Assembly: GCF_014673215.1 (NCBI RefSeq) | Contig: NZ_JACWMS010000002.1 | Location: forward strand, 186,001-250,000 | Origin: Gordonia hankookensis | GTDB lineage: Bacteria; Actinomycetota; Actinomycetes; Mycobacteriales; Mycobacteriaceae | DNA: 64,000 bases | Reading direction: 5' to 3' | Part shown: positions 45,537 to 54,599 of the stretch, one piece after another | How the letters are laid out: every line of letters begins with the position of its first letter | Numbering within the stretch: the first letter of the stretch is position 1 | Made by a program: the position numbers and the translations under genes | The notes under the pieces: model-generated | What the model saw: the letters and a program-made list of their open reading frames with translations, nothing else | Told to the model about the DNA's origin: nothing | The model's database searches: none

Positions 45537-45550
45537 CATAGTTAGCTAGG
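45537..45550. promoter_or_regulatory. Shared AT-rich palindromic operator, site 4
   Basis: CATAG-TTAG-CTAGG, arms matching in 4 of 5 positions. It lies about 86 bp upstream of the ABC-importer operon start and belongs to the same family as the sites at 45246 and 58800. Confidence 0.65.
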
Positions 45551-45635
45551 TCATCTACCGGCGATGCGCATCCGACATCCGACCGCGGTTGCCTGATCCG
45601 TCCGTCCGGCGGGACCGACTACCAAAGGAACACCG

Positions 45636-46877
45636 ATGAATCCTCTGCGTGGCCTCCGTCCCGCCGGCGTGCTGGCGGCCTCCATCGTGATCGCAGCGAC
45701 GGCACTGACCGCATGCGGCGGAGAGGGCAGCGATTCCACTGCTCAGTCCGATGTCGCGGCCCCGCCCGCGTCATTCCCCGGCAAGGCGGCCACCGGTGAC
45801 GAGATCAAGATCGGGATGATCAACAACGAAGGTGGCCAGGCGATCTCGCAACCCGACAATCGCATGGCCGCCGAGGCCGCGGCTCGGTACGCGAACGAGC
45901 AGCTCGGCGGGATCGGCGGTCACAAGATCAACCTGGTGGAGTGCAAGAACGCCGAAGAACCCACGTCGGCACGCGACTGCGCGAACCGGATGGTCGAGGA
46001 GAAGGTGTCCGCGGTGGTGGTGACCACGACCGGTCAGGGTGACGTGCTGGTTCCCATCATCACCGGCGCCGGCATACCCTACGTGTCCGCCTCCGGCCAG
46101 AGCATGCAGGAACTGACCTCGAACAACGCGTTCCTGTGGACCGGCGGCTTCCCGTCGAGTCTGCAGGCGATGGCCGCACACGCCAAGACCGAGAACATGA
46201 AGCACGTCACCGCATACACCATCGACGTCCCAGCGGCGGTCAACGGGCTCAAGGCGATCGGGGCGCCAGCCTTCAAGGCCAACGGTGTCGATCTGAAGAT
46301 CGTCACCATCCCGCCAGGAACCCCCGACGCCACACCGCAGGTCAGCGCCGGCCTTGCGGACTCGCCAGAAGGGGTGGTCGTCGTCGGCGAAGGCACCCTC
46401 TGCACGGCAGCACTGAAGTCGCTCGGGACGCTCGGGTTCTCGGGCGAGAAGATGGGCATCCAGGGATGCGCCACCCCGGATGTCGTCACCGCCGTCGGCT
46501 CGAACATCAACGGCACCAAGATCTTCACTGCCGCCCAGACCACCGGCGACAACCCGGAGGCCACCCTGTATCGCAGTGTCATCGCCAAGTATGCGCCGGA
46601 CACGGACATCTCGGGTTACGCCTACGTGGGGTACCAGGGTGTGCTGGGCCTGGTCCGCGCGACCCGATCTCTCGACGGCGCCGACACCTCCCCCGGCGCG
46701 GTCGCCGGTGCGATCCGGACCGCGAAGGACGTCGTGCTCCCGGCCGGCGATGGTCTCACCTTCACCTGCGACGGCACTGCAAACCCGCAGATGAAGGCGG
46801 TGTGCGGCAAGGGATCTGTGGTGGCGACACTCCAGGACGGCAAGCTCGTCGATGCGCAGATCGTCGGCGGTCAGTAG
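45636..46877 (+). CDS. ABC transporter substrate-binding lipoprotein (branched-chain amino acid type)
   Basis: 413-residue periplasmic-binding-protein-fold lipoprotein (Peripla_BP_6/LivJ class). A signal peptide of about 26 residues ends in a lipobox LTAC with Cys27, followed by an Asp/Ser-rich linker. Blocks such as KIGMINNEGGQAISQPDNRMAAEAAARYANEQLGGIGG are family-typical. In actinobacteria this class often captures aromatic or cyclic acids rather than amino acids. It is first in the ABC operon; a paralogue at 50580 ends it. Four further Cys residues in the mature part may form disulfides. Confidence 0.93.
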   Translation: MNPLRGLRPAGVLAASIVIAATALTACGGEGSDSTAQSDVAAPPASFPGKAATGDEIKIGMINNEGGQAISQPDNRMAAEAAARYANEQLGGIGGHKINLVECKNAEEPTSARDCANRMVEEKVSAVVVTTTGQGDVLVPIITGAGIPYVSASGQSMQELTSNNAFLWTGGFPSSLQAMAAHAKTENMKHVTAYTIDVPAAVNGLKAIGAPAFKANGVDLKIVTIPPGTPDATPQVSAGLADSPEGVVVVGEGTLCTAALKSLGTLGFSGEKMGIQGCATPDVVTAVGSNINGTKIFTAAQTTGDNPEATLYRSVIAKYAPDTDISGYAYVGYQGVLGLVRATRSLDGADTSPGAVAGAIRTAKDVVLPAGDGLTFTCDGTANPQMKAVCGKGSVVATLQDGKLVDAQIVGGQ

Positions 46878-46920
46878 CGCGAGCCGAGACCAACCCGTCC
46901 GTCGATCACAAGGCAATCCG

Positions 46921-49689
46921 ATGACACAAGACATCCAGTTCCTGTTCCTGGGCCTGGGCAACGGCGCCGTGTATGCGGCCTTGGCCCTCGCCCTGGTCAT
47001 GACCTATCGCAGTTCCGGCGTGGTGAACTTCGCGACCGGGGCCGTCGCCCTCTACATCGCCTACACATTCGCCTATCTCCGCAACGGTGAGCTCCTCATC
47101 CCGGTCCCCGGCTTCCCGAAGACGGTGGACCTGGGGGGAGAGCTGGACGTCCTCCCGGCGATGGTGGTCTCGCTGGCCATCGCCGCGGCTCTAGGAGTCT
47201 TGTTGTACTTCGCCGTGTTCCGGCTGCTGCGGACGGCACCCGCGACCGCCAAGGCCGTCGCCTCGATCGCTCTCATGCTCGCGATCCAGGCGTTGCTCGC
47301 GGCACGCGTCGGGACCACACCGGTCTCCGTCGATCCGATCCTCCCGACCGGGATCGTCACCTTCGGTGACATCCGGGTCCCCGTCGACCGCCTGTGGTTC
47401 GCCGGTATCGTCATCGCGCTCACGGTGCTGTTGATCCTCGCGTTCCGGCTCACCCGCTTCGGGCTGGCGACCCGGGCAGCGGCCGAGACCGAGACCGGCG
47501 CACTCGTGACCGGCCTGTCGCCCGAGCGGATCGCCTACGCCAACTGGGCTCTGAGCACCATGATCGCCGGCCTGTCCGGCATCCTGATCGCCCCGATCGT
47601 GCCCCTCATCCCCGTGTCGTACACCTTGTTCATCGTGCCCGCGCTGGCCGCGGCCCTGGTGGGCAACTTCAGCGCGATCGGCCCGGCGGTGGCCGCCGGG
47701 CTCGGAATCGGTGTCCTGCAGTCGGAGATGACGCACCTGCAGTCGACGATCGATTGGATGCCACAGTCCGGCATGGCCGAGTTGATCCCACTCGTGCTCA
47801 TCCTCGTGTTCCTCGTGTTCCGGGGAAAGCCGCTGCCCAGCCGAGGCGCGATCATCCAGAACACGCTCGGCGCGGCTCCACGCCCGAGGAACCCACTCGT
47901 CATCGGCGCGATCTGGACGGCGATCGCCCTGGTGTTCCTGATTTTCACCCAGGGCAGCTATCGCGGCGCGATCATCATGACGTTCACCCTGGCAATCATT
48001 GCGCTCTCACAGGTGGTCGTCACGGGGTTCGCGGGCCAGATCTCGTTGGCGCAGTTGACGCTCGGCGGTGTCGGCGCATTCATGCTGAGCAGATTCACGG
48101 TGGACATGGGTATCCCGTTCCCGATTGCGCCGATCCTCGCGGCACTCGTCGCCACTGTCGTCGGAGTCGTCGTCGGCCTGCCTGCACTGCGTATCCGCGG
48201 CTTGCCGGTTGCCGTCGTCACGCTGGGCCTCGCGGTGTTCCTGGAGGCATTCTGGTTCCGCAACAACACGTTCAACGGCGGTATCGACGGCGCGCACGTC
48301 TCGGATCCGTCGCTGTTCGGTCTCGACCTCGGGATCGGATCGGGAGACTCCTACCCGCGCATCGCCTTCGGGGTGGTCTGCCTCATCGTCCTCGTCGTGA
48401 CAGCACTGGCCGTGATCCGGTTGCGCACCAGTAGGCTGGGCGCCTCGATGCTCGCGATCCGCGCGAATGAACGTTCGGCCGCGGCCTCGGGGATCAACGT
48501 GTCACGAACCAAGTTGGTCGCGTTCGCGATCGGCGCGTTCATCGCGGGTATCGGCGGGTCGCTGATGGCCTATCAACAGACCATGGCCGTTCCGGAGGCA
48601 TTCACGGCCATCGGCGGGATCGCGATGTTCGCGGTCTGCTACCTGGCCGGAATCACCTGCGTCTCGGGGGCCATGCTCGCCGGCATCATGGGTGCCGGTG
48701 GCATCCTCTTCGTCTTCCTCGACCGGGTGGCGAACGTCGGAGACTACTACTCGGTCATCACCGGAATCCTGCTGGTCATCACCGTGATCGCCAACCCAGA
48801 GGGCATCATCGCCGACGTCTACAAGCGCATCGGGCAAATCCGGACCCGGCTGGGCAGGTCGGGTGCGACCGCGCTCGGCACCGACCTCGATGTCGAACTG
48901 ACCGACGACGAGATCTACCGCGGCACAGCCCGTGAGGTCGGCGACGTCGTCCTGTCCACACATGGCATCGGGGTCCGCTACGGCGGGATCACGGCCCTCG
49001 ACGATGTGTCGTTCGATGTGCACGCAGGTGAGATCATCGGCCTGATCGGACCCAACGGGGCGGGCAAGACGACCTTCATCGATGCGATCAGCGGGTTCGC
49101 CGATGCCGACGGCACGGTATCGCTCGCCGGCGACTCGCTCGACGGACGGCGCGCATTCCAACGCAGTCGCGCGGGACTCGGCCGCACGTTCCAGGGCATC
49201 GACCTCTACGACGACTTGTCGGTCCGCGAGAACGTGTCGGTGGGTACCACCGCATCACTGCACCGGGGCTCCGACCATCCACCACTCGACGCGGGGCAGA
49301 TGGACCACTTGTTCGAGGTCCTGCACCTCGACAAGGTGGCAGATCGTCCGGTCCGAGAGCTCTCACAGGGCCAGCGACAACTCGTCTCGGTGGCCCGTGC
49401 CCTGGCGGGCAGGCCGCAGGTGGTGCTACTCGACGAACCCGCGGCGGGACTCGACACCACGGAGAGCGTCTGGCTGGGGCACCGGCTGCGGGCGATCCGC
49501 GACTCCGGGACCACCATCGTCATGGTCGATCACGACATGGAGTTGGTCCTCGAGGTGTGCGATCGGATCGTCGTGCTCGATCTGGGCAAACGGATCGCAA
49601 TCGGCACCCCGGACGAGGTGCGCACCAACCCACAGGTCACCCGCGCCTACCTCGGCGCGACCCACAGCGGCAAGGAGGTGACGGCATGA
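46921..49689 (+). CDS. Fused ABC importer: LivH-like permease, LivM-like permease, LivG-like ATPase
   Basis: 922-residue three-part fusion. Residues about 1-305 are a LivH-type permease (NGAVYAALALALVMTYRSSGVVNFATGA). About 325-630 is a LivM-type permease (GFAGQISLAQLTLGGVGAF, GLPALRIRGLPVAVVTLGLAVF). After a charged linker (635-675) comes a LivG-type ATPase with Walker A GPNGAGKT (710-717), signature LSQGQ (814-818), Walker B VVLLDEP (834-840) and the switch His in VDHDM. All motifs look intact, so one polypeptide would supply both permeases and one ATPase. The stop overlaps the next ATPase start as ATGA. Confidence 0.94.
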   Translation: MTQDIQFLFLGLGNGAVYAALALALVMTYRSSGVVNFATGAVALYIAYTFAYLRNGELLIPVPGFPKTVDLGGELDVLPAMVVSLAIAAALGVLLYFAVFRLLRTAPATAKAVASIALMLAIQALLAARVGTTPVSVDPILPTGIVTFGDIRVPVDRLWFAGIVIALTVLLILAFRLTRFGLATRAAAETETGALVTGLSPERIAYANWALSTMIAGLSGILIAPIVPLIPVSYTLFIVPALAAALVGNFSAIGPAVAAGLGIGVLQSEMTHLQSTIDWMPQSGMAELIPLVLILVFLVFRGKPLPSRGAIIQNTLGAAPRPRNPLVIGAIWTAIALVFLIFTQGSYRGAIIMTFTLAIIALSQVVVTGFAGQISLAQLTLGGVGAFMLSRFTVDMGIPFPIAPILAALVATVVGVVVGLPALRIRGLPVAVVTLGLAVFLEAFWFRNNTFNGGIDGAHVSDPSLFGLDLGIGSGDSYPRIAFGVVCLIVLVVTALAVIRLRTSRLGASMLAIRANERSAAASGINVSRTKLVAFAIGAFIAGIGGSLMAYQQTMAVPEAFTAIGGIAMFAVCYLAGITCVSGAMLAGIMGAGGILFVFLDRVANVGDYYSVITGILLVITVIANPEGIIADVYKRIGQIRTRLGRSGATALGTDLDVELTDDEIYRGTAREVGDVVLSTHGIGVRYGGITALDDVSFDVHAGEIIGLIGPNGAGKTTFIDAISGFADADGTVSLAGDSLDGRRAFQRSRAGLGRTFQGIDLYDDLSVRENVSVGTTASLHRGSDHPPLDAGQMDHLFEVLHLDKVADRPVRELSQGQRQLVSVARALAGRPQVVLLDEPAAGLDTTESVWLGHRLRAIRDSGTTIVMVDHDMELVLEVCDRIVVLDLGKRIAIGTPDEVRTNPQVTRAYLGATHSGKEVTA

Positions 49690-50453
49690 CCACGGTTCTG
49701 CGATGTGACGGTCTCCAGGCCGGATACGCGAAAGGCCGTCCGTGCGTGCGCGATCTCGACCTGGAGGTCCACCGGAGCGAGGTCCTCGCCCTGCTCGGAC
49801 CCAACGGAGCGGGGAAGACCACTACGCTGCTGACACTCGCCGGCCTGTTGCCCGGCCTCGGCGGCACGGTCGAGGTGGACGGGACCGTGGTGAAGGCGGG
49901 ACACGCACGGGCCGCGTCGCGGGCGGGACTCGTCCTGGTCCCCGACAACCGAGAGCTGTTCACCACACTGACCGTCGAGGAGAACCTCCGACTGGCCGTC
50001 CGTGCTCGACGCCGATGGACGGCCGAACGCGACGCAATCCTCGACTACTTTCCCGGCCTGCGCGATCGCCTGCGCGTCCAGGCCGGCGCGTTGTCGGGAG
50101 GCGAACAACAGATGCTGGCGATCGGTCGCGCATTGGCCCAGCACCCCGGCGTCCTGCTGATCGACGAACTGAGCATGGGACTCGCGCCCGTCATCGTCGA
50201 GCGACTGCTGCCGGTGATGCGGCAAGTCGCCGACGAGACCGGCACCGCGGTGATCCTCGTCGAACAGCATGTGCACCTTGCTCTCGAAGTCGCCGATACC
50301 GCACTGGTCCTCCGGCATGGGGTGAACGTCCTGCAGGGCGACGCCCGAACGCTCGCCGCGACACCCGAACTCATCGAGCAGGCCTACCTGGGCGTCCACG
50401 ACGGCAAGGGAGGGAGCACGGATCCCCTGGTTCCCGCCGACTCCGTCCAGTAG
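49686..50453 (+). CDS. ABC transporter ATP-binding protein (LivF type)
   Basis: 255-residue ATPase that pairs with the ATPase domain of the fusion protein. Walker A GPNGAGKT (38-45), signature LSGGEQQ, Walker B VLLIDELSMGLAP and a switch-region His in EQHVHLALEVAD are present. LivF proteins of this type have the IDELSMGLAP signature. The start overlaps the upstream gene by 4 nt (ATGA), so stoichiometric translation is likely. Confidence 0.95.
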   Translation: MTTVLRCDGLQAGYAKGRPCVRDLDLEVHRSEVLALLGPNGAGKTTTLLTLAGLLPGLGGTVEVDGTVVKAGHARAASRAGLVLVPDNRELFTTLTVEENLRLAVRARRRWTAERDAILDYFPGLRDRLRVQAGALSGGEQQMLAIGRALAQHPGVLLIDELSMGLAPVIVERLLPVMRQVADETGTAVILVEQHVHLALEVADTALVLRHGVNVLQGDARTLAATPELIEQAYLGVHDGKGGSTDPLVPADSVQ

Positions 50454-50579
50454 CGTCTCCGCGCTTCTGGAACCACCGAAGAAATTGCGAATCCGACCAT
50501 TTCGCGAACGAAACCGATGAACAGCTCCTCACGTACCACGAAATCGCGGCACGTCGCCGCGACGCCGAAAGGGAACCCC

Positions 50580-51836
50580 ATGAAATCCGTCCGCCGTCCG
50601 TACACCGCGCGGATCGTCGCCGCGGCTGCCGTAGCGGTCCTGTTTGCCACTGTGACAGCGTGCAGCAGCGACGACGATTCAGACAACAGCAGCAGCGGCG
50701 GCAGTAGCGCCGCCGTGCCCTCGGATGCCTTCTCCGGCAAGGCGGCATCGGGTGCTCCGGTGCGCATCGGCCTCATCGCCAACGAGGGCGGCCAGGCGAT
50801 GTCGCTGCCGGAGACGCGCGAGGCTGCTGAGGCGGCAACGAAGTACGCCAACGAGAACCTCGGCGGAATCGCGGGCCGCCCCATCGAACTGGTGATCTGC
50901 AAGGAGCAGGAGGACCCGGTGTCGGCCCGCAACTGCGCCAACCAGATGGTCGAGCAGAAGGTGCCTGCGGTAGTCGTCACCAACACCGGCCTCGGTAGCA
51001 TCATCGCGCCCATCATCACCAAGGCGGGCATCTCGTACGTGACTGCCCTCGGTGGCAGTCAGGCGGAGATCACCAGCGACAACTCGTATGTCTGGACGGC
51101 CGGCTCCAACACGTCCCAGGCCATGGCGCGGTTCGCCAAAGAGCAGGGCATGAAGTCGGTGGTCGCCTACAGCATCGACAGTCCGGCTGCGACCGGGTCG
51201 TTGACGAGGATGGGCGGGCCCGCGTTCGAGGCCGCCGGCATCAAGTTCAAGCTGATCACCATCCCGTTCGGCACCGCCGACGCGACGCCCCAGGTGAGCG
51301 CGGGCCTCGACGCGAATCCCGACGGCGTACTGGTCTACGGCGAATCGACGGTCTGCACGTCGGTCCTCAAGGCACTGAACACCCTTGGTTCCAAGGCCAT
51401 CCCGATCTCACCGCAGACCTGCGCGGCTCCCGAGGTCGTGCAGGCCGTCGGCACCTCGGGCGTCGAGAATCTGCGGGTATTCAGCAGTGCCGACACGGTG
51501 TCCGACGATCCGGAGAGCGTCCTGTACCGGACGGTCATGGAGAAGTACTCCCCGGAGACCGCCACGCAGGGTTACGCCGTCACCGGCTACCAGGGCATGC
51601 TCGGCTTGGTGCGGGCAACCGCGGGTCTGACCGGCGAGGTCGATCAGCAGACCATCGGGAACGCCATCAGGACGGCCAAGGACGTCGTACTGCCCGCGGG
51701 CGACGGCATCACGTTCACCTGTGACGGAACGGCGATTCCCGGCCTGAAGTCGCTGTGCGGCGACACGATGATCGTGCTCACGATGAAAGACGGCAAGCTC
51801 ACCGATCCGACCAAGGTCAGCGTCGCGAAACAGTGA
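50580..51836 (+). CDS. ABC transporter substrate-binding lipoprotein, second copy
   Basis: 418 residues from ATG 50580 (MKSVRRPY); the frame reaches back to 50517, but the signal peptide begins at this Met. The lipobox is VTAC, followed by a long Ser/Asp/Gly linker. It is a clear paralogue of the protein at 45636 (shared IGxIxNEGGQAxSxPxxRxAAEAAxxYANExLGGI and KDVVLPAGDG...FTCDGTA segments). Two binding proteins around one transporter suggest two related ligands, or different affinities. It ends at a canonical terminator. Confidence 0.93.
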   Translation: MKSVRRPYTARIVAAAAVAVLFATVTACSSDDDSDNSSSGGSSAAVPSDAFSGKAASGAPVRIGLIANEGGQAMSLPETREAAEAATKYANENLGGIAGRPIELVICKEQEDPVSARNCANQMVEQKVPAVVVTNTGLGSIIAPIITKAGISYVTALGGSQAEITSDNSYVWTAGSNTSQAMARFAKEQGMKSVVAYSIDSPAATGSLTRMGGPAFEAAGIKFKLITIPFGTADATPQVSAGLDANPDGVLVYGESTVCTSVLKALNTLGSKAIPISPQTCAAPEVVQAVGTSGVENLRVFSSADTVSDDPESVLYRTVMEKYSPETATQGYAVTGYQGMLGLVRATAGLTGEVDQQTIGNAIRTAKDVVLPAGDGITFTCDGTAIPGLKSLCGDTMIVLTMKDGKLTDPTKVSVAKQ

Positions 51837-51869
51837 TGTCCCCTGGGTGGTCACGCACCCACGGCAGAT

Positions 51870-51902
51870 CTGCGGCACCGGAGATGTCCTCCGGTGCCGC
51901 AG
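51870..51902. terminator. Canonical rho-independent terminator
   Basis: A perfect 14-bp stem (CTGCGGCACCGGAG / CTCCGGTGCCGCAG) with loop ATGTC is followed by TTCTTTTC at 51903-51910. It ends the ABC operon and can also serve the convergent acyl-CoA dehydrogenase operon. Confidence 0.92.
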
Positions 51903-51948
51903 TTCTTTTCGGCCCTCCGATGCCGGCACGGGATGCCGGCCGGACAGG

Positions 51949-53109
51949 TCAGCCCGGGTGGCGGCTCGCCAGATCGCGGCCGATGATCTCCTTCATGATC
52001 TCGGTGGTACCACCGACGATCGTCTGGACACGGGCATCCGCGTAGGCACGTGAGATCGGGTACTCGTCCATGTAGCCGTATCCGCCGTGCATCTGCAGAC
52101 ACCGATCGATGACCCGGTTCTGCAATTCGGTGGTCCACCATTTCGCCTTGGCTCCCAGCGTGGCGTCGAACTCGCCTGCGTTGAGCGCCAGGATGCCCTG
52201 CTCGAGGAATGCGCGGGTGATCTCGACCTCGGTGGTCATCTCGGCGAGTGCGAACCGGGTGTTCTGGAAGTCGATGATCCGCGTACCGAATGCCTTGCGC
52301 TCGCTCGTGTATCCAACGGTCCAGTCGAGCGCCGCCTCGGCGGCGGCGAGCGCCCGCCACGCGATCGAGAGGCGTTCGAGCGGGAGTTGCGCCGTGAGAT
52401 GGTGGAAGCCACGTCCCTCGGCGCCGACCAGGTTCTCGGCAGGCACGCGGACATCGGCGAAGGAGATCTCGGCGGTGTCCTGGGCATGCAGGCCGAGCTT
52501 CCGCAACTTCCGCCCTCGCGCGAAGCCCGGCGTGGTGGTCGGCACGAGGATCAGCGACAGCTGTGGCCTGCCGTCCTTCTCGCCGGTCCGCGCCGCGGTG
52601 AGGACCACATCCGATGAGTATCCGCTCGTGATGAACGTCTTGGCGCCGTTGATGATCCAATCGCCACCGCGGCGAACCGCCGTCGTCTTCATGCCACGCA
52701 GATCGGAGCCGGCGGCCGGCTCTGACATCGCGATCGACGCGACCACGTCGCCCTGTGCCATCCCGGGCAGCCAGTCGCGCTTCTGCCGATCGGTCCCGAG
52801 CTCGGTGAGGTACGACCCGACGATGTCCTCGTTGATCGAGAAGCCCGAGGCCAGGGACGCTGCACCCACACGCGCGAGTTCTTCCTGGACGACACACCGG
52901 AACCGATAGTCCCCGGCACCGCCGCCGCCATACTCCTCCGGCGTTCGCACACCGAGGATTCCCAGAGCTCCGGCAGCCTTCCACACCTCACGTCCGGTTG
53001 CGCGATTCTCCTCCCACGCATCCAGATTCGGTGTCACGTCGCGGGCGACAAAGCTCTGGACGACTTGCCGGAATGCCTCGTGATCATCGTCGTAGAAGCG
53101 TTGCGGCAT
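51949..53109 (-). CDS. Acyl-CoA dehydrogenase
   Basis: 386-residue flavoenzyme that introduces the alpha,beta double bond in an acyl-CoA. Signatures IAMSEPAAGSDLRGMKTTA, GAKTFITSGYSSD and IVGGTTEIMKEIIGRDLA are intact, and the length is that of homotetrameric ACADs. It is the last gene of the ligase-thiolase-CoA-transferase-ferredoxin-thiolase operon and starts 21 nt after the thiolase stop. Unlike the ACAD at 58867 it carries a typical single-subunit domain plan. Confidence 0.94.
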   Translation of the reverse strand: MPQRFYDDDHEAFRQVVQSFVARDVTPNLDAWEENRATGREVWKAAGALGILGVRTPEEYGGGGAGDYRFRCVVQEELARVGAASLASGFSINEDIVGSYLTELGTDRQKRDWLPGMAQGDVVASIAMSEPAAGSDLRGMKTTAVRRGGDWIINGAKTFITSGYSSDVVLTAARTGEKDGRPQLSLILVPTTTPGFARGRKLRKLGLHAQDTAEISFADVRVPAENLVGAEGRGFHHLTAQLPLERLSIAWRALAAAEAALDWTVGYTSERKAFGTRIIDFQNTRFALAEMTTEVEITRAFLEQGILALNAGEFDATLGAKAKWWTTELQNRVIDRCLQMHGGYGYMDEYPISRAYADARVQTIVGGTTEIMKEIIGRDLASRHPG

Positions 53110-53130
53110 GGTTGTTCCCCTCGGTCGGTG

Positions 53131-54312
53131 TCATTGGTGCGATACGACGACCGCCTGCGGTTCGTCGACGAGCTCGTACAGGGTGGCATTCGCCGTGCCA
53201 CCGCCCTCGCAGATGGCCTGCACTCCATATCGGATGTCGTTGTCCCGCATGTGGTTGATGAGTCGGGTGGTCAGGATCGCGCCTGAAGCGCCGAGAGGAT
53301 GACCGACTGCGATCGCCCCTCCGAGGGGATTGACGCGTTCCGGATCGGCACCCAGCTCGATCTGCCAGGCCAACGGCACCGGCGCGAACGCCTCATTGAC
53401 CTCCACCGCACCGATGTCGCGGATCGAGAGGCCCGTGCGCGCCAACAGCTTCTGAGTCGCCGGGATCGGTCCCGTCAACATCAGGACCGGGTCGTCGCCC
53501 ACCACCGAACCCGCCACCAGCCGGACGATCGGACGCAGACCCAGCTCGGCAGCCTTCTGTGAGGTCATGATCATCACGCCCGCGGCGCCGTCGGAGATCT
53601 GCGATGCGTTACCCGCGTGGATCACCCCGTTCTCCCGGAAGGAGGGCTTGAGACCGGCGAGCTTCTCCGGTGTGGTGCCACGCCGCAGCCCCTCGTCGAC
53701 GGAGAACACGCCGTCGGCCGTCTCCACCGGCACCACCTGGGCGTCGAAGGCTCCCCGATCGACGGCGGCGGCGGTCAGTTGGTGTGAGCGGGTGGCGTAC
53801 TCGTCGAGCGCCAGACGGGACAGACCCCACTTCTCGGCGATCATCTCCGCGCCCTGGCCCTGGTTCAGCTCCTCGACACCGTAGCGATCGAAAACGGTTT
53901 GACCGTAGGGGAAACCACTCTCCCGTGCGGCTCCGAGCGGCACCCGGGACATGGTCTCGACGCCACCCGCGATCGCGATCTCATACGCCCCGGCGATCAC
54001 GGCATGGGCAGCCGACTCGATCGCCTGCTGGCCCGACCCACATGCCCGGTTGATCGTCACCGCCGGGACCGAATCCGGCCATCCGGCGGCGAGCACCGCG
54101 AATCTCCCGATATTGCTGGACTGGTCGCCCAGTTGGGTGACGCAGCCCCACATCACATCGTCGACGGATCCGGCGTCGATCCCGGTGCGCCGCACCAGCT
54201 CACGGAGCACGACTGCGGACAGGTCGGCCGCGTGGATTCCGGAGAGTGAGCCGTTGCGTCTGCCGATGGGCGTCCGGACCGCTTCGACGATCACGGCATC
54301 ACGGGTCGCCAT
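53131..54312 (-). CDS. Thiolase (acetyl-CoA acyltransferase)
   Basis: 393-residue degradative thiolase. The nucleophile Cys91 lies in RACGSGQQA, the His in GGAIAVGHPLGASGA and the second Cys in AICEGGGTANA. The length and the N-terminal EAVRTPIGRRNGSLSGIHAADLSAVVL block resemble the FadA5/FadA6-type thiolases of steroid degraders. It would cleave a 3-oxoacyl-CoA, releasing acetyl- or propionyl-CoA. A second thiolase in the same operon (55953) suggests two different chain or ring substrates. Confidence 0.94.
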   Translation of the reverse strand: MATRDAVIVEAVRTPIGRRNGSLSGIHAADLSAVVLRELVRRTGIDAGSVDDVMWGCVTQLGDQSSNIGRFAVLAAGWPDSVPAVTINRACGSGQQAIESAAHAVIAGAYEIAIAGGVETMSRVPLGAARESGFPYGQTVFDRYGVEELNQGQGAEMIAEKWGLSRLALDEYATRSHQLTAAAVDRGAFDAQVVPVETADGVFSVDEGLRRGTTPEKLAGLKPSFRENGVIHAGNASQISDGAAGVMIMTSQKAAELGLRPIVRLVAGSVVGDDPVLMLTGPIPATQKLLARTGLSIRDIGAVEVNEAFAPVPLAWQIELGADPERVNPLGGAIAVGHPLGASGAILTTRLINHMRDNDIRYGVQAICEGGGTANATLYELVDEPQAVVVSHQ

Positions 54313-54351
54313 GTGGGCACCTCTCTCTGGTACGGGCTCCCGTTGCCGGGA

Positions 54352-54540
54352 TCAATGGGTTTCGATGGCACGCTCAGGGCAGGCCGCGACGGCGTCGCGG
54401 GCCACCGCCTCGTCTTCTTCCGGCACACTGATCTCTGCGTTCAGTGCGTAGCCGCCGTCATCGATCTCGAACAGTTCTGGCGATGTGGCGAAACAACGAG
54501 CATGGCCGGCACACTTGTCGAGGTCGATCGAGACTTTCAT
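54352..54540 (-). CDS. 3Fe-4S type ferredoxin
   Basis: 62-residue single-cluster ferredoxin with Cys10, Cys16 and Cys54 (CAGHARC ... ACP) and His13 inside the first motif, a form common among P450-linked ferredoxins. It has no P450 or reductase in its own operon and is embedded between thiolase and CoA-transferase genes. It may serve the P450 at 39768, whose operon carries the same operator type (inference). Confidence 0.93.
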   Translation of the reverse strand: MKVSIDLDKCAGHARCFATSPELFEIDDGGYALNAEISVPEEDEAVARDAVAACPERAIETH

Positions 54541-54599
54541 CGCGCACTCCGTTTCGGGTTAGGGTATCTCGCTGGCGGACGAATCCGACGAGGACTCCG

